Part shown: in pieces, positions 51,047 through 60,238 of the stretch
Layout: each line of letters opens with the position of its first letter
Position numbering within the stretch: the stretch's first letter is position 1
From: Rhodopseudomonas boonkerdii
GTDB taxonomy: Bacteria > Pseudomonadota > Alphaproteobacteria > Rhizobiales > Xanthobacteraceae
Assembly (NCBI RefSeq): GCF_021184025.1
Contig: NZ_CP036537.1
Location: 1,426,001 to 1,490,000, forward strand
Reading direction: 5' to 3'
Length of the DNA stretch: 64,000 nucleotides
Notes under the pieces: generated by a model
The model's input: the letters and a program-made list of their open reading frames with translations, nothing else
Told to the model about the DNA's origin: nothing
The model's database searches: none
Translations under genes and position numbers: made by a program

Positions 51047-51970
51047 TTACCAGCTGTGCTTAAACCCGGCGGTAAGGCTCTTATTGGTCACGCCAGTCGT
51101 AGTCTCGCTAAGGGCGCCGGTGACATTTATACCGCCGAACAGCTTCTGCTCCGCGCCCACCTTCCGGAGCCATTTGTCGTCGGTGGTCGCCAAAGACTGT
51201 CCAGCCATGAAGCTTGTGCCGGTTTCCGAGATATTGAAGCGCGCGAGTTGGTCGGTCTCGTAGGTTCGCGTTGGGCGGCCGTTATAGCCGACCATGGGAA
51301 TAGCGCCTTGCTGGATCACATTGTAGCCGCTCTGCAGCGTCAGCGAATACTGGTTGCCGGCCAAAGGTACCGACTTGCTGATCGAGGTGCCAAATTTGGT
51401 CTGGTCGGCGTAGGGATCGACACGCGCTTCGATAGAGGTCTGATCCCAGATCGAGCCGACGCCCGGCGCCGTCATTGCAGCCCAGGCCGTGCCGTTGGAC
51501 GTGGCCTGCGTCCCGTCGCCGAACTGGTTGCGATAGGCGTCCTGCGCGCTTCGTGCGACGTCCTGATGCGCGACGTTCATGTCGGCGCCGATGCGGGTAT
51601 CCCAGAACGGCAGCACAGACTGTTTCACGGAGACGGCCGATGCGCCCTCACTGTCATGCACGGTCCAGGATGAAGTCTGTTTGCCGACGATCAGCGATGA
51701 CTTCCTCTCGCGGAGCGAGCCTTTGGCCGTCGGCGAATCGTTCACGCTGAGCGAACTCCAGTCCGGCTCCGCCGGATCGTTCTTCGCAACAGGCGACGTA
51801 TCGACCGGCTCGATCTTGCCGGGCGGCGGCGCAAGATCGTGGGTCTGGACATCATTGATGCCGGCCCACGGATTTTGCGCGCAGGCCGGCCACGTCGTCG
51901 CACCCGTACAGACCGCTACAATGAAGCCAAGTCGATAAAAATAAGCCGATATCGCAGCCATCATGCCCAT
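51047..51970 (-). CDS. Exported beta-barrel-like protein, function unknown
   Basis: 307 residues from ATG 51970 (other ATGs at 51964 and 51961, TTG 51994). Signal peptide ending ACA-QNPWAG. After a Pro/Asp-rich linker (PPPGKIEPVDTSPVAK) the protein shows repeated amphipathic strands (SSLIVGKQTSSWTVHDS, WDTRIGADMNVAHQD, QYSLTLQSGYNVIQQ, KVGAEQKLFGGINVTGA) and ends LTAGFKHSW with a terminal aromatic, like outer-membrane barrels. Family not recognised. Confidence 0.75.
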   Translation of the reverse strand: MGMMAAISAYFYRLGFIVAVCTGATTWPACAQNPWAGINDVQTHDLAPPPGKIEPVDTSPVAKNDPAEPDWSSLSVNDSPTAKGSLRERKSSLIVGKQTSSWTVHDSEGASAVSVKQSVLPFWDTRIGADMNVAHQDVARSAQDAYRNQFGDGTQATSNGTAWAAMTAPGVGSIWDQTSIEARVDPYADQTKFGTSISKSVPLAGNQYSLTLQSGYNVIQQGAIPMVGYNGRPTRTYETDQLARFNISETGTSFMAGQSLATTDDKWLRKVGAEQKLFGGINVTGALSETTTGVTNKSLTAGFKHSW

Positions 51971-52057
51971 GCCCAGCAGATCGCGTCGGTCCAAATTGTA
52001 CCGTCGCGGCAGGCAAAATTATGGCACTGCAACATTGAGCGCCAGCTGCCTTGAAGG

Positions 52058-52345
52058 TCAAATGTCGTGCTGGGAGCGGAAGGCGGCGTGGTCGTTTTGC
52101 CGAAGATGCTCGGCGCTCAGCTTCTGCGGGCGGGCGGCGGCGATGCCGAACAAGATGGCTCCGGCAACGGCGCCGAGGAGAGCGCCGATGGGCATGAAGG
52201 TGAAAAACACCAGCATGGCGTTGTAGCCTTCGAAATTCGTTGTTTTGAACATTTCGACCCATGCGACCCCCGCCCCCAGCCCCAGAGCGCCACCGCCGAG
52301 GAGGCCGAGGAGGAGGCCTAGCAGAATTAACAAAATGACTTTCAT
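52058..52345 (-). CDS. Small two-helix membrane protein
   Basis: 95 residues: MKVILLILLGLLLGLLGGGA with a Gly-rich first helix, WVEMFKTTNFEG loop, second helix AMLVFFTFMPIGALLGAVAGAILFGIAAA, and a short hydrophilic tail. No family recognised. 88 bp after the barrel gene on the same strand. Confidence 0.7.
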   Translation of the reverse strand: MKVILLILLGLLLGLLGGGALGLGAGVAWVEMFKTTNFEGYNAMLVFFTFMPIGALLGAVAGAILFGIAAARPQKLSAEHLRQNDHAAFRSQHDI

Positions 52346-52481
52346 GCGGAATTCCCCGACGACCTGAATGCGTCAGGCGAGGGCGTTCGAAGGTTCAATG
52401 ATCCGCCGACATTCGCGCGAGGAAAACCGGAACGCGGGCCATGGCGCCGCGTTGGTCCAGCGCTGCACGCATGGAGGGCCT

Positions 52482-52661
52482 ATGACCAAGCATATCCAGC
52501 CTGTCCCCGACCAGAACCGTAGCGACAAGGGGCCAGCGAACGTGCCGAAAGTGCCGCTCGACGATACCAAAGGCCATCGCGACGACGAGAAACACAATAT
52601 CCGCGAACAGGCCGCGCACGGCAATCTCGTCCAGAATACATCCAGCCGCCGGTCCGGATGA
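52482..52661 (+). CDS. Small hydrophilic protein (59 aa)
   Basis: 59 residues from ATG 52482 with GGAGGG 4 nt upstream. MTKHIQPVPDQNRSDKGPAN then VPKVPLDDTKGHRDDEKHNIREQ, highly charged and probably disordered, without hydrophobic core. The good ribosome-binding site supports translation. Convergent with dctA. Function unknown. Confidence 0.55.
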   Translation: MTKHIQPVPDQNRSDKGPANVPKVPLDDTKGHRDDEKHNIREQAAHGNLVQNTSSRRSG

Positions 52662-52687
52662 TCGCAACCGAGAGCCCGTGATCGCGC

Positions 52688-54019
52688 TTACGCCGCGGGC
52701 TTGACCGGCAATCCGTCCAGCGGCACGCGTTCCATCTCTTCGCCGAAGGCGATGGGGTGTGCCATGGCCTCATGCAGCTTGTGGCGGTCGAGTTCGCCTT
52801 CCCAGCGGCTGATGACAATGGTGGCGACGCCGTTGCCGATCAGATTGGTGAGGGCGCGGCATTCGCTCATGAACTTGTCGATGCCGACGATGATCGCGAG
52901 CGAAGTGATCGGAATGTCGGGAATGATCGACAGCGTCGCCGCCAGGGTCACGAAACCCGCGCCGGTAACGCCCGATGCGCCCTTCGAGGTCAGCATGGCG
53001 ACGCCGAGCACCGCGGCCATCTGACCGATGGTGAGATGGGTGTTGGTCGCCTGCGCCAGGAACAGCGTGGCCAGGGTCATGTAGATATTGGTGCCGTCGA
53101 GATTGAAGCTGTAGCCGGTCGGAATAACGAGTCCGACCACGGGCTTCGATGCGCCGAGCGCTTCCATCTTGGTGATCATGCGCGGCAACACGGTTTCCGA
53201 CGACGAGGTGCCGAGCACGATCAGCAGTTCATCCTTGATATAGGCGATGAAGCGCAGGATCGAGAAGCCGAAGGCGCGCGCGATGCCGCCGAGCACCAGC
53301 AGCACGAACAGCAGCGATGCCGCATAGAAGGTGACGATCAGGTAGCCGAGATTGACCAGTGCACCGAGACCGAACGAACCGATGGTGAAGGCCATCGCGC
53401 CAAAGGCGCCGATCGGCGCCACCCTCACGATCATGCCGATGATGCGGAAGAACATCTTGCCGGCGAGGTCGATGCCTTCGGCGATCTTTTCGCCGGGCTT
53501 GCCCATATGCGAGATCGCAAAGCCGGACAGGATCGCGACCAGCAGCACCTGCAGGAGATCGCCCTTGGCTAGCGAGTCGAAATAGGAGGTCGGAATGATC
53601 GCCAGCAGATGCGAGACGAAGCTCTCCTCCTTGGCGCGCGTCACATAAGTCGCGACCGACTTCGCGTCGAGCGTGGCCGGATCGATGTTGAAGCCGGCGC
53701 CGGGCTGCAGGACGTGTCCGACCACAAGTCCGATCAGCAACGCGGCAGTGGAGACCACTTCGAAGTAAAGTAGTGTCTTGCCGCCGATGCGGCCGACTTT
53801 GCTCATGTCGCCGATGGAGGCGATGCCATGCACCACGGTGCAGAAGATCGCCGGTGCGATCATCATCTTGATCAGCGCGATGAAGCCATCGCCGAGCGGC
53901 TTCAGCGCCTTGCCGGCATCGGGATAGAAGTAACCCAGCGCCACACCGATGATGATGGCGATGATCACCTGGATGTAGAGGACCTTGTACCAGGGTTGTT
54001 TGGTCATCGCTGTTTCCAT
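52688..54019 (-). CDS. dctA: C4-dicarboxylate transport protein DctA
   Basis: 443 residues, DAACS family Na+/H+-dicarboxylate symporter. Polytopic; conserved [11 protein letters not shown] (HP1), [10 protein letters not shown] (TM7) and [24 protein letters not shown] (HP2) signatures are intact. KPFGDGFIxLIKM-like [18 protein letters not shown] near the N-terminus. Start ATG 54019, or 54007. The 306 bp upstream hold two inverted repeats but no clear sigma54 TGGCAC-N5-TTGC. Confidence 0.95.
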   Translation of the reverse strand: METAMTKQPWYKVLYIQVIIAIIIGVALGYFYPDAGKALKPLGDGFIALIKMMIAPAIFCTVVHGIASIGDMSKVGRIGGKTLLYFEVVSTAALLIGLVVGHVLQPGAGFNIDPATLDAKSVATYVTRAKEESFVSHLLAIIPTSYFDSLAKGDLLQVLLVAILSGFAISHMGKPGEKIAEGIDLAGKMFFRIIGMIVRVAPIGAFGAMAFTIGSFGLGALVNLGYLIVTFYAASLLFVLLVLGGIARAFGFSILRFIAYIKDELLIVLGTSSSETVLPRMITKMEALGASKPVVGLVIPTGYSFNLDGTNIYMTLATLFLAQATNTHLTIGQMAAVLGVAMLTSKGASGVTGAGFVTLAATLSIIPDIPITSLAIIVGIDKFMSECRALTNLIGNGVATIVISRWEGELDRHKLHEAMAHPIAFGEEMERVPLDGLPVKPAA

Positions 54020-54325
54020 CCCGTTGCGAGGTGCGTGCAGGCGGCCGGTGGCCGTCGAGACTATCCGACTTAACTGCGACGGAACATCGCAGCTTGTACA
54101 GTCCTGCGTTAAAAATCAGGTGCAGCCCGGCCATGTCCGATGCGCATACAGCACCGCCTACACCGACGGAACGGTGTCATTTGCGGATGTGGCGGTGCCG
54201 CAAATGTGAGTTGCTCAGGGAGCGGGGGTTTACGGGGCAGGCATCGCAGCAATGCGTCCGGCCCGCATTGCGGTTGAGGGCAACGCGATCGATCGCCCCG
54301 TCGAGCAAATGTGCCGGGAAGGGCT
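54020..54325. other. dctA upstream region with two inverted repeats
   Basis: No gene. CATTTGCGG/CCGCAAATG (54178-54206) and GCAATGCG/CGCATTGC (54249-54271). Either terminator of the cupin regulator or operator sites for dctA. Confidence 0.5.
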
Positions 54326-54871
54326 TCAATATGTGGGCGGTGTCAGCGCGCTCACGATCTCGCAGGGATCGCTGGCGATATTGCGGTAGCGATGCGGCAG
54401 GCGGCTGTCGAAATAGAAACCGTCGCCCTTGCGCAGGATCTGCTTTTCGCCATCCACCGTCAGTTCGATCGCGCCGCGAATGATCATGCCGGCTTCCTGC
54501 GCTGCATGGGTGATCGGCTGCGTGCCGCCTGCGCCTGGACCATAGGTCTCGTGGCACATCAGCAATTGGCGGTTCGGGAAACGGGCGCCGATCATACGAT
54601 AGGAGATGGCGTTGCCGTCGCCGATCTCGACAAAGTCTGGCTTGCGGTAGAACGGACTCGACGTTTCCGCCTTCAGCTCGGAGAAAAAACCGATCAGCGT
54701 CGTCCCCAATGCGTCGAGCACTGCACTTAAAGTGTCCACGGACGGGCTCGTTCGGTCGCGCTCGATCAGCGAGATGGTCGAATGGGATGTGCCGGAGCGA
54801 TCGGCCAGTTCACGCACGCCCAGCTTCCGGCGCAGGCGCAGTTCGCGGAGCTTTGATCCGATTTTGGTCAC
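54326..54871 (-). CDS. Xre-cupin transcriptional regulator (PuuR-like architecture)
   Basis: 181 residues from GTG 54871 with AAAGGA 6 nt upstream. An N-terminal Xre helix-turn-helix (KLRELRLRRKLGVRELADRSGTSHSTISLIERDRTSPSVDTL) is joined to a C-terminal cupin (HETYGPGAGGTQPITHAAQEAGMIIRGAIELTVDGEKQILRKGDGFYFDSRLPHRY). The cupin His/Glu residues suggest metal or small-ligand sensing. Divergent from a transaminase gene; a perfect palindrome lies between. Family members often repress adjacent amine-catabolic genes. Confidence 0.9.
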   Translation of the reverse strand: MTKIGSKLRELRLRRKLGVRELADRSGTSHSTISLIERDRTSPSVDTLSAVLDALGTTLIGFFSELKAETSSPFYRKPDFVEIGDGNAISYRMIGARFPNRQLLMCHETYGPGAGGTQPITHAAQEAGMIIRGAIELTVDGEKQILRKGDGFYFDSRLPHRYRNIASDPCEIVSALTPPTY

Positions 54872-54895
54872 GCGGCGTCCTTTCAAGGAGCAATG

Positions 54896-54919
54896 CTGCG
54901 TCTATTATAATAGACGCAG
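54896..54919. promoter_or_regulatory. Perfect 24-bp palindrome, putative operator/promoter
   Basis: Half-site CTGCGTCTATTA followed immediately by its exact reverse complement. The centre contains TATAAT (54906-54911) on the plus strand and the same on the minus strand, so the operator overlaps both divergent -10 elements. It is 24 bp upstream of the regulator start and about 80 bp upstream of the transaminase. Confidence 0.75.
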
Positions 54920-54996
54920 TGGTTAGGCGCTATTGCCGCCGCAGCGCGAACCGGCAATCATCGCGGCTAGGCGTGTCATAGCCGGGGAGCGATCGC

Positions 54997-55902
54997 ATGC
55001 AGGAGCAGTTTCGAGGTGGGGCCGCCTTTTCGCGCGGTGCGTTCGTGCCGGTCGCGGAGGCCAGTGTCTCTCCGCTGGACTGGGCGTTCACGCGCTCCGA
55101 TGTCGTCTATGATGTGGTGCATGTGTTCGAGGGCGGTTTCTTCCGGCTTGCCGATCATCTCGACCGCTTCGAGGCGTCGATGCGCGCGCGCCGGCTGGCT
55201 CCGCCGGAGACGCGCAGCGAAATGGAAGCCATTCTGCATCGCTGCGTCGCGCTGGCCGGCCTCGACGATGCCTATGTGGCGATGGTGGCGCTGCGCGGCC
55301 GACCGCGCATTGCCGGTTCGCGCAGGATCGAGGATTGCGATAATCACTTCATGGCCTATGCGGTGCCGTGGATCGATGTCATCCCGAAGGATGCGCAGGC
55401 GCGCGGCGCGCATGTGTGGATCGCGACCAGGCCGCGGGTGCCCGATGTGTCGGTCGATCCCACCGTGAAGAACTATCAATGGAGCGATCTCACCAGCGGG
55501 CTGTTCGAGGCGCAGGATCACGGTGTCGATACGGCCATCGTCTGCGATGCCGACGGTTTCGTCACTGAGGGACCGGGCTTCAACGTGTTCATGGTGAAGG
55601 ACGGCAAGGTAAGGACGCCCGATCGCGGCAGCCTGCATGGCATCACACGCAGGACGGTGCTCGAATTGTGTGGCCAGATGGGCATCGATGCAGCGGTGGC
55701 TCCGATCCGGCGCCATGAACTGGAAGACGCCGACGAGGTGTTTCTCGCCACCACGGCCGGCGGCGTCATGCCGGCCGCACGCGTCAATGGCACGATCCTC
55801 GGCAACGATCGTCCCGGTCCGATCTCGCTGCGGATCAAGGATGCCTACTGGCAGATGCACCGCGACGGCATTCATCGCACCGACGTCATCCGCGACGCAT
55901 AG
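54997..55902 (+). CDS. Class IV aminotransferase, (R)-selective amine transaminase type
   Basis: 301 residues, PLP fold type IV. PLDWAFTRSDVVYDVVHVFEGGFFRLADHLDRFE resembles the (R)-amine:pyruvate transaminases more than D-Ala or branched-chain enzymes; TVKNYQWSDLTSGLFEA contains the PLP Lys, followed by DGFVTEGPGFNVFMVKDG and GITRRTVLELC. It probably transfers an amino group from a primary amine or D-amino acid. Strong GGGGAG before ATG 54997. The downstream gene starts 39 bp later. Confidence 0.83.
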   Translation: MQEQFRGGAAFSRGAFVPVAEASVSPLDWAFTRSDVVYDVVHVFEGGFFRLADHLDRFEASMRARRLAPPETRSEMEAILHRCVALAGLDDAYVAMVALRGRPRIAGSRRIEDCDNHFMAYAVPWIDVIPKDAQARGAHVWIATRPRVPDVSVDPTVKNYQWSDLTSGLFEAQDHGVDTAIVCDADGFVTEGPGFNVFMVKDGKVRTPDRGSLHGITRRTVLELCGQMGIDAAVAPIRRHELEDADEVFLATTAGGVMPAARVNGTILGNDRPGPISLRIKDAYWQMHRDGIHRTDVIRDA

Positions 55903-55941
55903 CGGGAAGCGCTTCCGAACCGACGCCGACTGGAGAACGCC

Positions 55942-57588
55942 ATGGCAGATTCCGATTTCGACAATGCGCGTGGTCAGCGGCCGGGTGGCGACCGGCTGGC
56001 CTCGGTGATCTCCGGGCCACGCCGGGGCGCACGCGAGACGTGGGTCGAAATCCCGTCGCGCGACGGCGAGAAGGCTGCGTGGTGCTATTCGAACCGTCGT
56101 GCCTACAGTCCGGGCGACACCGTGACCCTGCATCTGTCGACGACGGTCGCGCGGGTCTCGCTGACGATTGCGCGCGATCCCGGCGGCGGCGACGCGGTGT
56201 TCGCTTCGGGCATCCAGCAGGCTGCGTTTCATCCAGTGCCGGAGCAGGTCTATGCGGCGGGCTGCGGCTGGCCGGTGTTTCTGAGCTGGACGATTCCGGA
56301 CGATCTCGCATCCGGCGGCTATGTCGTGGAGATCCGCGACGAGACCACGGCGGCACGCGAGGCGATCGGCCATCATCTGTTCTTCAACCGCCGCCGCACG
56401 CGCACACCCGGCGCGCTGGCGCTGGTGGCGGCGACATCGACATGGTCGGCCTATAACGATTGGGGCGGCGCCAATCATTACTACGGCATCAACCCGGCCC
56501 TCCCGCGCGGCCGCTCCGCGCATCTGTCGGCGCTGCGGCCATGGGCACGCGGCCAGGTCGCGCTGCCCAAGGGCGCCCCGCGCTCGGTCAATCAGGTCCG
56601 CCCCGGCAAGCCCGGACCGGCGCGCTATGACAGCGTCGAATGGGCCTTCATCAACGGCTATACGCGCTATTACGCATTAGCCGGCTGGGCGTCGTATGAA
56701 CGGCCGTTCCTGCAATGGGCCGAGGCCAACGGCTATGCGTTCGATGTGATCACGCAGGACGAGCTGCATGACGATCCCGACGTGCTGAAGGATTACCCGT
56801 GCGCGGTGTTCGTCGGTCATGACGAATACTGGTCGCGTGAGATGCGCGATGCTGTCGATGCCTATGTCGATGGCGGCGGCCGTGTCGCGCGCTTCGCCGG
56901 AAACTTCCTCTGGCAGATCCGGCTGGATCGCGCAGCCCAGACGCAGATCGCCTGGAAATACGACGCGCGGCGTCTCGATCCGGAAGCCGGCACGTCGCGC
57001 ATGACGAGCGCGTGGGAAGATCCGCAGATCGATCATCCCGGCGCCAGAACCTTCGGGGTCAATGCCCTGCGCGGCATCTATGCGGCCTTCGGCGGCATGG
57101 CCCGCCGCGCGGCCCGCGGCTTCAACGTGTTCCGGCCGGAGCACTGGGCCTTTGCCGGCACCGGTCTCGGCTATGCCGACATGTTCGGTGACGAGGCCAA
57201 CATCTTCGGCTTCGAGATGGACGGTGTCGAATACACATTCGCAGACGGCGTGCCGGTGCCGACCGGCGAAGACGGCGCACCTGCAGGGTTGACCATTCTC
57301 GCCATGGGTTTTGCGACGCTGGCGGAGAGCGGCCTGCCGGAATTCGACAGCTCGTTGATGCTGGGCGATGGCGATGCCCAGTTTCGTAATTCGCTGCTCG
57401 GCGAACCCGGTGCGGAAAGCCTCGAACGTCACAAACGCGGCAGCGGCATGGTCGTGCATTTCGCACGCGGCGCTGGCGAGGTGTTCACCGCCGGCACCTG
57501 CGAATGGGTCAATGGCCTGATCGAGGGCGATTGCTATACCCAGCAGATCACGCGCAACGTGCTCGACAGGTTCGGCAAGCGGAGCTGA
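55942..57588 (+). CDS. N,N-dimethylformamidase large-subunit-like protein
   Basis: 548 residues. An N-terminal Ig-like beta domain (WVEIPSRDGEKAAWCYSNRRAYSPGDTVTLHLSTT) and a central Rossmann-like domain with TSTWSAYNDWGGANHYYGIN, GHDEYWSREMRDAVDAYVDGGGRVARFAGN and CEWVNGLIEGD match the DMFase beta-subunit family. In characterised DMFases a small alpha subunit is needed; none is adjacent here. It may hydrolyse an amide whose amine feeds the upstream transaminase; that is inference. Confidence 0.8.
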   Translation: MADSDFDNARGQRPGGDRLASVISGPRRGARETWVEIPSRDGEKAAWCYSNRRAYSPGDTVTLHLSTTVARVSLTIARDPGGGDAVFASGIQQAAFHPVPEQVYAAGCGWPVFLSWTIPDDLASGGYVVEIRDETTAAREAIGHHLFFNRRRTRTPGALALVAATSTWSAYNDWGGANHYYGINPALPRGRSAHLSALRPWARGQVALPKGAPRSVNQVRPGKPGPARYDSVEWAFINGYTRYYALAGWASYERPFLQWAEANGYAFDVITQDELHDDPDVLKDYPCAVFVGHDEYWSREMRDAVDAYVDGGGRVARFAGNFLWQIRLDRAAQTQIAWKYDARRLDPEAGTSRMTSAWEDPQIDHPGARTFGVNALRGIYAAFGGMARRAARGFNVFRPEHWAFAGTGLGYADMFGDEANIFGFEMDGVEYTFADGVPVPTGEDGAPAGLTILAMGFATLAESGLPEFDSSLMLGDGDAQFRNSLLGEPGAESLERHKRGSGMVVHFARGAGEVFTAGTCEWVNGLIEGDCYTQQITRNVLDRFGKRS

Positions 57589-57636
57589 TGCTCGCTCGAC
57601 CTGTTCCGGCTTCGCTTCAACGCTTGGGAGACTTCC

Positions 57637-58602
57637 TTGCGCAAAGCATTTTGGTCTTTAGTTGTTGTGTTGTCTTGCTTGGCTTCTTCCGCCGACGCTG
57701 CTGGCATTCAGCTTTTCAACCATGGCCCTAACTTAACGGGTGCGATCTGGTATCCGTGCGCGGCCAAACCGAAAGATGTGCAGCTCGGCGGCCTGGGGGT
57801 GGGCGTCGACTATGGTCTCATCGGGGTGAAGGATTGCCCTGTGACTGGCGCAAAGCTGCCGCTGGTCATCATTTCCCATGGCTATGTCGGATGGTTTGGC
57901 GGGCACCATGACACGGCAGCTGCGCTAGCGGATGCCGGATTCGTTGTCGCGGCAATCAATCATCCGGGCGATAACGCGAACGATTCCTCGAAAAAAGACG
58001 ATCTGTCATCTTTCGTGCTGCGTCCGACAGACATGGTCCGTCTGCTCGACTTCATGCTTCAAGCCTGGACAGATCGGGCCGTCATCGATCCCGCGAAAAT
58101 TGGTCTGTTCGGATTTTCCAAGGGAGGCTACACCGGTCTGGCACTGATCGGTGCTGCACCGGACTTCGGCCGTTATGCGCGCGGTTGCACGAATGCCTCG
58201 AAATTCTGTGAGCAACTGAGAGGCGGCGACATTCCTACTTTGGCGCAGGATGCGCGCATTCGCGCCGCTGTGATCGCTGATCCGATACCGGGCTTCTTTA
58301 CGCAATCCAATCTGGCTGCGATCAGGATTCCGGTACAGTTCTGGCGAGCGGAGATCGGAATCGGGATTATTGATCCGGAGGGCACGGCGCGGGTTGCCCG
58401 TGCGCTACCGGGAAAGCCGGAGATTCGCAGCGTGCCTGCCAGCCACTTTGCGTTCCTAGCGCCATGCTCGCCGCAACTCAGGGCCGCGCTGCCTCGCATC
58501 TGCACCGACACGCCCGCGGAATTTGACAGGTTGGCGTTTCATCGCGAATTCAATGAGAGCGTTGCGCGGTTCTTCCTTGAGCGACTGGCCGACGATAACT
58601 GA
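57637..58602 (+). CDS. Exported alpha/beta hydrolase (dienelactone-hydrolase/PAF-acetylhydrolase-like)
   Basis: 321 residues from TTG 57637, chosen for GGGAG 6 nt upstream and a signal peptide ending ADA-AGIQLF. Oxyanion/SHG element IISHGYVGWFGGHHDTAAAL, nucleophile elbow GLFGFSKGGYTG (Ser), and the C-terminal His in VPASHFAFLAPC complete a triad. Cys pairs suggest disulfides. Esterase or lipase-like; substrate unknown. Codon use looks less GC-biased at the start than neighbours. Confidence 0.82.
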   Translation: MRKAFWSLVVVLSCLASSADAAGIQLFNHGPNLTGAIWYPCAAKPKDVQLGGLGVGVDYGLIGVKDCPVTGAKLPLVIISHGYVGWFGGHHDTAAALADAGFVVAAINHPGDNANDSSKKDDLSSFVLRPTDMVRLLDFMLQAWTDRAVIDPAKIGLFGFSKGGYTGLALIGAAPDFGRYARGCTNASKFCEQLRGGDIPTLAQDARIRAAVIADPIPGFFTQSNLAAIRIPVQFWRAEIGIGIIDPEGTARVARALPGKPEIRSVPASHFAFLAPCSPQLRAALPRICTDTPAEFDRLAFHREFNESVARFFLERLADDN

Positions 58603-58809
58603 CGGCAACCGCCAAGGCTTTGGCGGATAAGTCGGGTTCTGGTCGATAGGCGCTGCCGCGGGAACTCGGTCGCTACAGGACCAGAGTGATCAGCGGTCAT
58701 CGGTCCATGCCCTCGCTCGAGCGAGCCTCATCAGCTTACCTGGTAAGGCTTCAACTAGGTCGTGAATCCATAAATCGGAAACTGCCGAAATGGACGGGCA
58801 ACGGTTAGC

Positions 58810-59196
58810 TCAAACATTGATTTTGAAACCCAAATCGATCTCGCTCGCAGGCTTTCCACGCAAGCCCCAATTGACGGGGTCGCTCTCTATAAGGACCGTT
58901 TTGATATCGGACGCAGGCACGTCGAAGGCAGAAAGCTCATCAACGATTGCTTGATAGAGCCGGCGCTTGGCCTCGACCGACCTGCCTGAGAATAGTTTGA
59001 TTTCGATGACGATATAGCATGGCCCCTTGTTCGGCGGCGCAATCATCGCGTCGTCATCGAACTCTTGCAAGAATATGCATCTATCGTCGTCAGGGATCTG
59101 CAATCCTGCGATCAAGGCACGCTGAACGGCCTCAATCAGCTCGCGCCTTCTAACACCAATCCAGCCACGTCGTGTCTCTATCCGCGTCGATGGCAT
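58810..59196 (-). CDS. Tautomerase-family protein
   Basis: 128 residues from ATG 59196 (GAGAGG upstream). Met1 is followed by Pro, the catalytic residue of the superfamily (PSTRIETRRGWIGVRRRELIEAVQ). The Tautomerase_2-like second half contains YIVIEIKLFSGRSVEAKRRLYQAIVDEL and ends DLGFKINV. Twice the length of 4-OT, so a fused two-domain form. Substrate unknown. The 207 bp upstream of its stop (58603-58809) hold nothing recognised. Confidence 0.82.
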   Translation of the reverse strand: MPSTRIETRRGWIGVRRRELIEAVQRALIAGLQIPDDDRCIFLQEFDDDAMIAPPNKGPCYIVIEIKLFSGRSVEAKRRLYQAIVDELSAFDVPASDIKTVLIESDPVNWGLRGKPASEIDLGFKINV

Positions 59197-59421
59197 CTGC
59201 CTCTCCAACCTGGTCAGAGTATGACTTTGACTACAGCGGTGGGGTCCGCAATGGCTTGAGAGCCGCCTGACGACTTTCATGGTGCGCGACAAGCCATGAT
59301 CTGATTCAGCATCGGTATGAGCCGATATGATCCGGACGCCATTAGAAGCGTGCAAGTGCCGGCGCGTCGCGTGCATGCAAGCGGGAATTCCATGCCTCGC
59401 AACTTTGTGATTGCCTCCGTG

Positions 59422-59435
59422 TTGACCTGCGTCAA
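59422..59435. promoter_or_regulatory. FNR/FixK-type box upstream of the dehydrogenase cluster
   Basis: TTGAC-CTGC-GTCAA, a perfect palindrome matching TTGAN-N4-NTCAA. It lies 47 bp upstream of the ATG at 59483; a TATAAT at 59462-59467 places the box near -45 of the transcription start. Confidence 0.6.
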
Positions 59436-59482
59436 TCTGTCATGTGCAAGGTTGGAATGATTATAATTCGGAAAACCTGACG

Positions 59483-60235
59483 ATGACCGACCGTCTCCGG
59501 GAAGTGCAGCTGTCCCGGCGCTCGCTGCTCGCATCCACAGCGGCGCTTCTCGTCGCAGGCGCAACATCTGCGCGTGCGCGTACGCTGTCCGGTGCAATGC
59601 CGTGGGAAAAAGGCACGGCATCGCCGCCTGTTCCGGTTCGTCCTGGCCCCTGGCAATTCTTCACTGCCGACGAAGCCGCTGCGGTCGAAGCGATCGTCGA
59701 TCGCCTGATCCCGGCCGACGACCTCGGCCCTGGTGGAAAGGACGCTGGCTGCGCCGTCTATCTCGACCGCCAGCTCGCCGGTCCCTATGGCCGCAGCGAA
59801 GGCCTCTATATGCGGCCGCCATTCATGAACGGCACGCCCGGCCAGGGCTATCAGGGCGCCGATGCGCCGGCCACGCGCTATCGCAAGGGACTCGCCGCCA
59901 TCGCCGATTACGTGAAAGCGAATTTCGGCGGCAAGGTGTTTCGCGATCTGTCACCCGCCGAGCAGGACAAGGTGCTCACCGATATCGAGAAAGGCACCGC
60001 GAAGCTCAAGGACGTCAATGGCGTCAGCTTCTTCTCGCTGCTGCTGCAGACGACGCAGGAAGGTTTCTTCGCGGATCCGATCTATGGCGGCAATCGCGAC
60101 ATGGCGGGCTGGAAGCTCGTCGGATTCCCGGGCGCCCGCTACGACTTCCGCGACTGGGTCGAACGCTACAACGAAAAATATCCCCTGCCGCCGGTGAGCA
60201 TCATGGGCCGCGCCGACTGGACAGTGAAAGACTAA
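59483..60235 (+). CDS. Gluconate 2-dehydrogenase subunit 3 family protein (Tat-exported)
   Basis: 250 residues from ATG 59483. A twin-arginine signal (LSRRSLLASTAALLVAGATSARA) marks export of the folded complex. FFTADEAAAVEAIVDRLIPADDLGPGGKDAGC is the family hallmark. It acts as chaperone/hitch-hiker subunit for the flavoprotein encoded next. Three bp separate it from the GMC gene. Confidence 0.9.
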   Translation: MTDRLREVQLSRRSLLASTAALLVAGATSARARTLSGAMPWEKGTASPPVPVRPGPWQFFTADEAAAVEAIVDRLIPADDLGPGGKDAGCAVYLDRQLAGPYGRSEGLYMRPPFMNGTPGQGYQGADAPATRYRKGLAAIADYVKANFGGKVFRDLSPAEQDKVLTDIEKGTAKLKDVNGVSFFSLLLQTTQEGFFADPIYGGNRDMAGWKLVGFPGARYDFRDWVERYNEKYPLPPVSIMGRADWTVKD

Positions 60236-60238
60236 GCG

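Noticed and set aside
54020..54325. Sigma54 promoter for dctA
   Set aside because: No TGGCAC-N5-TTGC on the minus strand; the closest string (GAGCAAATGTGCC) has the wrong spacing.
54976..56523. 515-codon minus-strand frame opposite the transaminase and DMFase-like genes
   Set aside because: Shadow frame; the plus-strand genes have family motifs and ribosome-binding sites.
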